From the NCBI GenBank assembly GCA_963708245.1, contig OY970201.1, positions 7,812,001-7,876,000 on the forward strand: a stretch of 64,000 nucleotides of DNA. The letters run 5' to 3'. A program made the translations under genes and the position numbers. Every line of letters begins with the position of its first letter. Positions within the stretch are counted from its first letter, which is position 1. The stretch comes from CAVYXK01 sp963708245 (GTDB taxonomy: Bacteria; Pseudomonadota; Alphaproteobacteria; Acetobacterales; Acetobacteraceae). The notes beneath the pieces are model-generated. The model made no database searches and was not told the origin of the DNA. It saw only the letters and a list, made by a program, of their open reading frames with translations. Of the stretch, positions 1-6,373 are shown piece by piece.

Positions 1-357
1 GTCGAAGACACTGTCGGAAAGCACGATACAATCGGCGGCTGTTGCAGCTCGTGGAGCAACCTCGTCCGCTACGGCATCAAGGACACGCCAAGCTGTTACG
101 CGAACTTCACCGCCGAATTGGCCTGCTGGTCGCTCGGCCCGGCCGACATCGTCGCCAACGTTAATTTCTTCATGAACGTGCCGGTTCGCCAGGACGGCGC
201 CATGGCGATCGAGCCGGGCCTCTCCAGGCCCGGCGATTATGTCGAGCTACGCGCCGAGCGTCCGGTCATCGCGGTGCTGTCGAACTGCCCGCAGCGCAAC
301 AACCCGGCGGCCGGGTTTGCGCCCACGCCGATCGAGGTGATCGTCAGCCGTCCGTGA
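1..357 (+). CDS. DUF1989 (urea carboxylase-associated family) protein, 3' part
   Basis: The reading frame is open from base 1 and ends at TGA 355-357, so only the C-terminal 118 residues are in the window. Near the start the peptide reads HDTIGGCCS, the Cys-rich signature I associate with the DUF1989 family found beside urea carboxylase/allophanate hydrolase genes. It ends with a conserved block (FMNVPVRQDGAMAIEPG) and the tail ending in IEVIVSRP. The family's biochemical role is not well settled; links to urea or guanidine metabolism are by gene neighbourhood only, and no urea genes are visible here. It lies tail-to-tail with the NIPSNAP gene (16 bp apart). A 5'-truncated second copy of this gene lies at 1293-1598. 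Confidence 0.75.
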   Translation, partial: VEDTVGKHDTIGGCCSSWSNLVRYGIKDTPSCYANFTAELACWSLGPADIVANVNFFMNVPVRQDGAMAIEPGLSRPGDYVELRAERPVIAVLSNCPQRNNPAAGFAPTPIEVIVSRP

Positions 358-1291
358 ACCGGGCGGCCGCTCCTTACTTCACCGACGAAAACGAGGTGGG
401 CGCCAGGATCGCGTTGGTAACCTTCGCGACGATCGCGCCATTCGCCTCGGTCTGCGCGCGCGCCGCCAGCCAGTCCGGATCGACCGCGAAGCGGGCCCAT
501 TTCTGCTCGCGTTCGGCCAGCAATTCCCAGGCGAGCAGGTAATACAGCGTCTGGTTCGACTCGCCGATCACCGTCGTCCAGAACCCCGCTTGCTTGATCC
601 CGTGCTTCTCCCACAGTTTCAGCGTGATCGTGTCGAACCGCTTCAACAGATCGGGCAACCGGCCCGGCACGCACTCATATATCCGCAGCTCGTACAGCAT
701 CGTCTCGCTTCTCCCTTCACAATAAGCCGGAAAGCTAGAACCTCTCGACCCAGGGCCGCAACTCCACCTCCCAGGTCCACGCGCTGCGCGCCTGGTTCGG
801 CACGTGCCAATACGTCTCGGCGATCGCGTCGGGATCGAGCATGCTGTCCGGCGCATCAGCCGGCTCGGTGCGGCCCGGATTGCGGATCGCTCCGTCGATC
901 ACGAAATGCGCCACGTGGATGCCCTGCGGCGCCAGTTCGCGCGCCATGCTCTGCGCCAGCCCGCGCAGCGCGAACTTGCCCATCGCGAACGACGCAGACT
1001 GCGCGTATCCCTTGACGCTCGCCGATGCGCCGGTGAACAGGATCGCCCCCTCGCGCTTCGGTAGCATCAGCCGCGCCGCCTGCTGCGCCACCAGGAACCC
1101 GCCATAGGCGCTGACCGCGAGCGCCCGCGCCACCTCTTCCGGCACCAGCGAGGTAATCGGCCCGCGCGCCCGCGCGCTGGCGTTATAGACCACCACGTCG
1201 GGTTCCCCGACCGCAGCAACCAAGGGCGTCCACTTCGGTTTCCGACGCCTCGCAGGCGAACGAAACCGCACCGGTCTCGGCGCACAGTCCC
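52..1291. repeat. Tandem duplication, unit 1 (DUF1989 3' part - NIPSNAP - SDR 3' part)
   Basis: This unit runs from inside the DUF1989 gene (tggagcaacctcgtccgc, from base 52) through the NIPSNAP gene into the middle of the SDR gene (cacagtccc, ending at 1291). The same order starts again at 1293 with tggagtaatctcgtccgc. The SDR fragment therefore abuts a DUF1989 fragment at 1291/1293, which is the junction expected of a head-to-tail duplication with break points inside both genes. The NIPSNAP copies differ at 6 of 108 residues, so the duplication is not recent. Confidence 0.85.
374..700 (-). CDS. NIPSNAP family protein, copy A
   Basis: This 108-residue protein starts MLYELRIYECVPGRLPDLL and contains the GFWTT and WE.LAEREQKW segments of the NIPSNAP fold, a small ferredoxin-like alpha/beta-barrel domain usually about 100 residues long. 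The ATG at 700 is preceded by a purine-rich stretch (GAAGGGAGAAGCGAG on the coding strand). The family is widespread, often sits beside oxidoreductase or CoA-ligase genes, and has no firmly assigned reaction. It lies downstream of the broken SDR copy A on the same strand. It is 94% identical (102/108 residues counted by eye) to copy B at 5228-5554. Confidence 0.85.
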   Translation of the reverse strand: MLYELRIYECVPGRLPDLLKRFDTITLKLWEKHGIKQAGFWTTVIGESNQTLYYLLAWELLAEREQKWARFAVDPDWLAARAQTEANGAIVAKVTNAILAPTSFSSVK

Positions 1292-1292
1292 A
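735..1292 (-). pseudogene. SDR family oxidoreductase, copy A: 5'-truncated and frameshifted
   Basis: The C-terminal about 163 residues match the intact copy at 5589-6281 almost residue for residue (VVVYNAS, ASVKGYAQSASFAMGKFALRG with the Y-x-x-x-K region, and end VERF). Towards its 5' end the frame is broken near 1220-1235: relative to copy B one A is gained (ccaaggg against ccaggg) and about 15 bases are missing. The N-terminal Rossmann glycine motif is absent because the gene stops at 1291, where a DUF1989 fragment begins. A run-on ORF to 1325 exists in this frame but its first residues are unrelated. It is almost certainly non-functional. Confidence 0.85.
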
Positions 1293-1598
1293 TGGAGTAA
1301 TCTCGTCCGCTACGGGGTCCCGCATACGCCAAGCTGCTACGCGAACTTTGTCGCTGAGCTGGCCTGCTGGTCACTTGCGCCTACCGATATCGTCGCCAAC
1401 GTAAATCTCTTCATGAATGTCCCGGTGCGCCAGGACGGCGCCATGGCAATCGAGCCCGGCCTCTCCAAGCCCGGCGATTACGTCGAGCTGCGGGCGGAGT
1501 GCCCGGTGATCGCGGTGTTGTCGAACTGCCCACAGCAGCACAACCCCGCGGCCGGGTTCACGCCCACGCCGATCGAGGTGATCGTCAGCCGGTCATGA
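1293..1598 (+). pseudogene. DUF1989 family protein, copy B: 5'-truncated
   Basis: This frame encodes about 101 residues matching the end of the gene at 1-357 (WSNLVRYG, SCYANF.AELACWSL, FMNVPVRQDGAMAIEPG, IEVIVSRS). It has no start codon before the internal Met at 1413 and lacks the HDTIGGCC segment that precedes this part in copy A. The 5' boundary is the duplication junction at 1293. Its stop codon at 1596-1598 marks the left limit of homology with copy A; the NIPSNAP gene that follows within 16 bp in copy A is found only at 5228, beyond an insertion. Confidence 0.85.
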
Positions 1599-1768
1599 AC
1601 CCGCCGGCGGTAGACGGGCCCTTTCATGTGGGGAGCTTGCTGCCGCTAAGCCAAGCCGAGACAAAGCCGTTGCCGCGGGTGCTTGGTCAAGGTAGAAGAA
1701 GGCACCCGATCACCAATCTGTCCTGATGAAACGGCCGATACCCCAATACCAAACGAAGGGAACGCAGC

Positions 1769-2269
1769 ATGTCCGGGAGCATCGAAGCGAAAAACGCCTG
1801 GTTAGAGCGCGTGCTTGGGTATCAGTTCCAGGACGGCTCACGGACGGCAGACCAGGGTGCGCAAACGGCGGCCCGGCGGGCGGCGGTTCGGCTGGCCAAG
1901 GGGCTTCTGGTATGGAACAATACCAGAACCTATGTTGGGCAGCAGGTCAGCAGGTTGCAGCAAGCAATCCTGATCGACGCAAAAGATGAGCCTGATTTCG
2001 AGGAAATCGAAGCCAATATCGGCAATCTCGGGAGAGTTCTCGAGGTACTTGATGACAGCCTAAGTAAAAAACTCGGCGAGCTGCGTGGCACCACGGATCC
2101 GACAAAGAAGCTTGCGCTGTCCGATCAAGCCAAGGCGATTGTGACGCGCTTTCAGAAGTACGTCGCCGAGGACAGCCTGATGAACGATATCGATGATAAC
2201 GGCTTCATCGAGCTCGATATCAAGGCGAAAGTTTCGGCTGCACTGATGGCGGTAATGCAGACAATCTGA
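1769..2269 (+). CDS. Hypothetical helical protein, first gene of inserted cassette
   Basis: This 166-residue protein begins MSGSIEAKNAWLERVLGYQF. I do not recognise a family. Composition (charged, Ala/Leu-rich, no signal peptide, no membrane segment) suggests an all-helical cytoplasmic protein; a central stretch around residues 75-105 (EIEANIGNLGRVLEVLDDSL) looks amphipathic and could form a coiled coil. The ATG has a purine-rich leader (cgaagggaacgcagc). The next gene starts 16 bp after the stop, so the two are probably co-transcribed, and this protein may be a partner or chaperone of the kinase-like product. That role is inference from position only. Confidence 0.6.
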   Translation: MSGSIEAKNAWLERVLGYQFQDGSRTADQGAQTAARRAAVRLAKGLLVWNNTRTYVGQQVSRLQQAILIDAKDEPDFEEIEANIGNLGRVLEVLDDSLSKKLGELRGTTDPTKKLALSDQAKAIVTRFQKYVAEDSLMNDIDDNGFIELDIKAKVSAALMAVMQTI

Positions 2270-2285
2270 CCCAGAGAGGTTACGG

Positions 2286-3251
2286 ATGAGCGAATCAACA
2301 ACAACATCCCAAAAGCCCGTCGTGGCCCCTCGCGGGCGGGTTTTCCTGAATAAGCATTTGATCGGGGCTGGCGGTCAGCCTGTCCCGCCGCCGCTTCCGT
2401 CACTCGAGGCGCAGGCGAAAGCCCTTATGCGAGCGAGCCTCCCCACGCTGACGGCAGCGGACGAAACCGTTACACAAGATGACGAGCTGCTGGACGCGAA
2501 GGCTAATTTCTTCCTTGAGTATGAAGAACTGAAAGAGAATTTTAAAACCAGCCAGTATCGCGCCGTTATCGACGCGCTGCCCGGTGTGGTTGATTCAGCG
2601 GAAAAAATTCTGAAGGCGGCAGCAACTACCGGGTCACATGCTGAGCGGAAGGTGCCGCGAGGAACCGCGCAAACCACCCGGCCCCAGCCTTCTCAACAGC
2701 CGGGACAGCAAACCCCACAGCAACCGCGGCAGGATGCTCCACAGCTTGATCCGGCCATGGTGGCGAGGGCGCAAGCCGCCATGAACCAGGTTCGCACCCT
2801 GCTGCAAACAGCGGCGAGCGTTGCCACCACGACGCCGGCGGTTACGGCGGCCAAAAGCGATTTCCAGAACCAGTACGCGAAGCTCCTGAGTCACGAGCAG
2901 ACCGGAAATGCTTCCGCCATGCTGGTGACACTGCCGAGGGTGGTTGGACTTGCGCGCAAGGTGCTAGCGCTCGCCGATGCCGCGCAGGTGCCAGCGAAGC
3001 AGATTGCGGAACAGAAGGCGCAGTACGACGGGGTGAAGGGTGTGTGCGATGACGTAGTGCGCACCTATTTCAGCCCGACAGCCGCGGCCTCGGTCAACGG
3101 CATCGCGGCGGAGAATCTGGAGCCGGACAAATACTTCAGCAATTACATGGCGGCGCTTCACAATGTCGAGCAACGCAAAATGAAGCTGCCACGAACCGGG
3201 CCGATCCCCCCCAGCTCGCTACGGCGACCAAGCGGTTCTGCGAGGACCTGA
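2286..3251 (+). CDS. N-terminal part of a frameshifted kinase-like protein (helical repeat region)
   Basis: The 321-residue frame starts MSESTTTSQKPVVAPRGRVF with a weak leader (agagaggttacgg). Two related helical segments are visible, about residues 74-115 (AKANFFLEYEELKENF, then LPGVVDSAEKILKAA) and 180-222 (AKSDFQNQYAKLL, then LPRVVGLARKVLALA), separated by a Gln/Pro-rich linker. Genuine sequence appears to end at the C7 run (3206-3212); the last dozen residues (SSLRRPSGSART) are frame-shifted junk. A -1 shift joins it to the downstream frame and would give one 947-residue protein, in which this part is the N-terminal module ahead of the kinase-like domain. Confidence 0.65.
   Translation: MSESTTTSQKPVVAPRGRVFLNKHLIGAGGQPVPPPLPSLEAQAKALMRASLPTLTAADETVTQDDELLDAKANFFLEYEELKENFKTSQYRAVIDALPGVVDSAEKILKAAATTGSHAERKVPRGTAQTTRPQPSQQPGQQTPQQPRQDAPQLDPAMVARAQAAMNQVRTLLQTAASVATTTPAVTAAKSDFQNQYAKLLSHEQTGNASAMLVTLPRVVGLARKVLALADAAQVPAKQIAEQKAQYDGVKGVCDDVVRTYFSPTAAASVNGIAAENLEPDKYFSNYMAALHNVEQRKMKLPRTGPIPPSSLRRPSGSART
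3206..3212 (+). other. C7 run at the frame break: slippery heptamer or phase-variable tract
   Basis: Seven consecutive C's are phased as C CCC CCC relative to the upstream frame (codons atc ccc ccc). The downstream kinase frame is the -1 frame and stays open across the run (cag ctc gct acg gcg acc). A -1 slip here, or one extra C, fuses 309 codons of the first frame to 638 of the second. I cannot tell whether this is programmed frameshifting, slipped-strand phase variation, an inactivating mutation or a sequencing error. No downstream stem-loop was confirmed. Confidence 0.6.
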
Positions 3252-5128
3252 TCGCCGCCGGGCAGGATTGTCTGACGCATCTGGGCAAGGACAAGAAAGA
3301 TCAGAAGAGCGCCGATCGCAAACTGCAGATTGTCAGCGAAGGCATCAAGGCGGCGCGCCACATGGCGATCGCGATGGAGCTGGCGCTAGTCGGCGATCCA
3401 ACCCAGAACCCGTGGGACCGCGAGACCGAGCAGCAAGCCGGCGGACTGCAGGCGGCGATGAGCTTCGAGACAGGCTATAAGAAGGGCAGCAGCCTCAAGG
3501 ACACCGGCTCGGCGGGCGCATCGGACACGTTCTGGGTGGAATCGATCCCACCGGGACAGAGCAGGCCGACCAAGAATTTCATCTTCAAGCCGATCCAGGG
3601 GGAACGGTCGCCGGCCGCCGATGACGTGCCGGGATCGGGTGCGGCGAGGGAGGCGCTGGCCTCGGCCAACGGCAAGCTGTTCGAACAGCAGACCGGCATC
3701 GCGCTCGGCGTTCCCGATACATATGTAACGACGGTCGGCGCCTATGCCCTGGATCTGAAGGACGGGGAGGACGACGGTCAGCCGCGGATCGGATCATTAC
3801 AGGCGTTCGCCCCTTCGGACGGTGCGCTCGGCGCTGCGCCGCCGGAGACACTGCGGCAAATTCCGCCCAAGCAGTGCCAGAAGGTCGCCATTCAGGATAT
3901 CATGTCATTGAACTTCGACCGGCACGGCGGCAATTTGCTGCTCAATACCCCGCAAGGGGGGACCCCGGAGCTGGTGCCTATCGATCACGGCGGCACGCTG
4001 CCGACCCGTAAAGACTTTACAGCCTTAAAGCAGCGCATCGGCGGGCTTAAGCTGGAGATGAGCAACACGGTAAAGGTGCAGAACGCGGTGCTCGGCATGC
4101 CGGGGGCGTACAAGAATTTCGACGCTGAAACCGTCGCGAAGCTCGATCTTCTCGACCCGACTGCGATGGTGCAGGGCATGAAAGATCACTTGGCGGCGCT
4201 GGACAAAGGGAACCCCGGGCTGAAGGCGCAGCAAAAGGTAGCGCCCGAAAGCCTGCACATGTCGAAGCGGTCGATGATGTTCATGAAGGCAGCGGCGCGC
4301 GAGCTCAGCCCAGCGGAGATACAAATCGCGCTGGCGCAACACGGCGACGCGCTGTTCGATGCAAAGGACGCCGATTTCGATGAGGTCGCCGACCGGATCA
4401 TCGAGGAGATGAAGCCGAAGAAGGCCGCTTATGAGGAGATTTTCACCACCAGCGGGCAACGCCGTGACGAGATTTTCAAGACACTGCAGAAGAATGGTTG
4501 GACACCCACGAACGGGGATATCGCCGGCTGGGTCATGGCGGATCCCAAAGCTGCGCTGACGCTCTACAAGTCCGGGGCGAAGCATCCGGCGCTGCAGCAG
4601 GGGGGCGACGGTAACGCGCTCCAAGCGACCACACCGCAAGTAGCACAGACGATCGCCAATTTGGATCCCAATAAGGTGCTGCGCGAGTCGACCCGCGCCC
4701 TGGTCGAACGGGGTATCGATCACCTCGACTCTGCCCCTGATTCCGACAAACAGACGCTCCTGGCGATGCAGAAGCAGATCTGGAATCTCATGGGGGTCGG
4801 ACAATCAGCCCAAGCCGAAGAAATGGCGCGTGACTTCGAGGAACAGGCTCTGCACGCCGGGCTGAGGGCCCTGCGCAAGGAGGGTGACGCGCTCTATGCA
4901 ACGCGAGACAGCTTCTTTGCCGGCATGGGGACGGACGACGAGGAATTAGCAAAACGCGACAAAACAACGGACAGCAAAAAGAAGGATCTGATCACCCGCC
5001 GCGTGTACCGCCGGCGGAACGCGGATCAGTACTACAAGAACCTCCAGGCAGTAACAACGGCTGGCGCCGATATCGCCGAGGCACGGATCGCGCTCAATAA
5101 GCTGAGGGACGCGTTCAAACCGCTGTAG
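3213..5128 (+). CDS. PI3/PI4-kinase-like (actin-fragmin/HipA-fold) domain, C-terminal part of frameshifted gene
   Basis: The frame is open from the C7 run; the first in-frame ATG is at 3362 (588 residues from there). Numbered from that Met, it has a beta3-type lysine motif FIFKP (K76), a catalytic loop FDRHGGN (D186, H188, N191) matching the D-R-H-x-x-N of PI3/PI4 kinases, and a metal-binding IDHGG motif (D208) in place of DFG. The remaining about 370 residues are charged and helical and unrecognised; the end is KLRDAFKPL. There is no signal peptide or membrane segment. It may phosphorylate a lipid, protein or small molecule; the substrate is unknown. Protein kinases of this type include secreted effectors, but no secretion system is visible nearby. 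Confidence 0.65.
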
Positions 5129-5227
5129 CTGCCCGCCCAGGTCCTGTGTGCGGCAGTGCCGATGCACCGAGCTGAATTACGCCCGCCGGAACTGCTTGGC
5201 CAGTCCTAAGCTGGTCGGCTCGTACTC

Positions 5228-5554
5228 TTACTTCACCGACGAGAACGACGTCGGCGCCAGGATCGCATTGCTAACTTTAGCCACGATCGCGCCGTTCGCT
5301 TCAGTTTGTGCTCGCGCCGCCAGCCAGTCCGGGTCGGACGCGAAGCGGGCCCATTTCTGCTCGCGGTCGGCCAGCGACTCCCAGGCCAGCAGGTAATACA
5401 GCGTCTGGTTCGACTCCCCGATCACCGTGGTCCAGAACCCTGCCTGCTGGATGCCGTGCTTCTCCCACAGCTTCAGCGTGATCGTATCGAACCGCTTCAA
5501 CAGGTCGGGCAACCGGCCCGGCACGCATTCATAGACGCGCAACTCGTACAGCAT
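5228..5554 (-). CDS. NIPSNAP family protein, copy B
   Basis: This 108-residue protein starts MLYELRVYECVPGRLPDLL and has a purine-rich leader (gaagggagaagtgagg) before the ATG at 5554. It is the second copy of the NIPSNAP gene at 374-700; substitutions I counted are I7V, K36Q, L60S, E63D, V73S and T95S. It sits 34 bp downstream of the intact SDR gene on the same strand, so the two are probably co-transcribed. The pairing of NIPSNAP with an SDR and a divergent acyl-CoA ligase suggests a role in acyl or aromatic catabolism, but the family has no assigned reaction and this is inference. Confidence 0.85.
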   Translation of the reverse strand: MLYELRVYECVPGRLPDLLKRFDTITLKLWEKHGIQQAGFWTTVIGESNQTLYYLLAWESLADREQKWARFASDPDWLAARAQTEANGAIVAKVSNAILAPTSFSSVK

Positions 5555-5588
5555 CGCCTCACTTCTCCCTTCACAATAGGACGGAAAG

Positions 5589-6281
5589 CTAGAACCGCTC
5601 GACCCAGGGCCGCAACTCCACCTCCCAGGTCCATGCGCTGCGCGCCTGGTTCACCACGTGCCAATAGGTCTCGGCGATCGCGTCAGGATCCAGCATGCTG
5701 TCCGGCGAATCGGCCGGCTCGCTCCGCCCCGGGTTCCGGATCGCCCCGTCGATCACGAAATGCGCCACGTGAACGCCTTGCGGTGCCAGCTCGCGCGCCA
5801 TGCTCTGCGCCAGTCCGCGTAGCGCGAACTTGCCCATGGCGAATGACGCAGACTGTGCGTATCCCTTGACGCTGGCCGAGGCGCCGGTGAACAGAATCGC
5901 CCCCTCGCGCTTCGGCAGCATCAGCCGCGCCGCCTGCTGCGCCACTAGGAACCCGCCATAGGCGCTGACTGCGAGCGCCCGCGCCACCTCCTCCGGCACC
6001 AGTGAGGTAAGCGGCCCACGCGCCCGCCCGCTGGCGTTATAGACCACCACGTCGGGTTCCCCGACCGCTGCAACCAGGGCGTCGAACAACCCCGCCACCT
6101 CTTCGGGCTCCGACGCCTCGCAGGCGAACGAAACCGCACCGGTCTCGGCGCACAGTCCCGCCAGCCGGTCCGGCTGGCGCGACGCCAGTGCCACCTGCAG
6201 GCCATGGCGTGAGAACAGCCGGGCCAGCGATGCGCTCAGGCCGGAGCCGGCGCCGACGATCAGGGCAAGCCGTGGGGTCAC
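5589..6281 (-). CDS. SDR family NAD(P)-dependent oxidoreductase, copy B (intact)
   Basis: This Rossmann-fold short-chain dehydrogenase has the cofactor motif VGAGSGLSASLA at the N-terminus, the structural VYNAS motif, the catalytic Ser region (FTGASASVKG) and S-A-S-F-A-M-G-K in the place of the usual Y-x-x-x-K. The catalytic Tyr is replaced by Phe at this position in both copies, so the classical mechanism is in doubt. About 230 residues fits classical SDRs. I prefer the GTG at 6281 because GGAGG lies 6 bp upstream; an ATG at 6296 is an alternative. It is divergent from the acyl-CoA ligase at 6374, with a shared intergenic promoter region. Confidence 0.8.
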   Translation of the reverse strand: MTPRLALIVGAGSGLSASLARLFSRHGLQVALASRQPDRLAGLCAETGAVSFACEASEPEEVAGLFDALVAAVGEPDVVVYNASGRARGPLTSLVPEEVARALAVSAYGGFLVAQQAARLMLPKREGAILFTGASASVKGYAQSASFAMGKFALRGLAQSMARELAPQGVHVAHFVIDGAIRNPGRSEPADSPDSMLDPDAIAETYWHVVNQARSAWTWEVELRPWVERF

Positions 6282-6373
6282 GTGCATCCTCCGCATACAG
6301 ACGTACCATCAAACCACGTCTGGACCTGCGGCAGAAGCGGGGCCAAAGTCGCCGCAAAACAAGGGGGCGTCCC

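Larger units (their letters stand above)
1599..5222. other. Inserted gene cassette between duplicated DUF1989 and NIPSNAP genes
   Basis: In copy A only about 16 bp separate the DUF1989 and NIPSNAP stop codons; in copy B they are 3.6 kb apart. The extra DNA carries a 166-residue unknown gene (1769-2269) and a long kinase-like gene broken into two frames (2286-5128), all on the plus strand. By eye its codon third positions are less GC-rich than the surroundings, consistent with transfer. I see no terminal inverted repeats, target duplication or integrase at its edges. The 170 bp before 1769 hold the likely promoter. The 99 bp after 5128 show nothing recognisable. Confidence 0.7.
1293..6159. repeat. 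Tandem duplication, unit 2, interrupted by a 3.6-kb insertion
   Basis: This is the second copy of the unit at 52-1291. It begins at tggagtaatctcgtc (1293), covers DUF1989 copy B (to 1598), is interrupted from about 1599 to 5222, then resumes at cttacttcaccgacgag with NIPSNAP copy B and runs into SDR copy B up to cacagtccc (6151-6159). Beyond 6159 the SDR gene continues to a normal 5' end. The two flanking genes are thus intact at the outer ends (first DUF1989, second SDR), exactly as a tandem duplication predicts. Confidence 0.85.

Noticed and set aside
1..357. Urea carboxylase operon
   Set aside because: Only a DUF1989 family protein is present; no urea carboxylase or allophanate hydrolase frame is visible in the window.
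4025..4804. 259-residue minus-strand frame
   Set aside because: Antisense to the kinase-like frame, whose motifs are clear.
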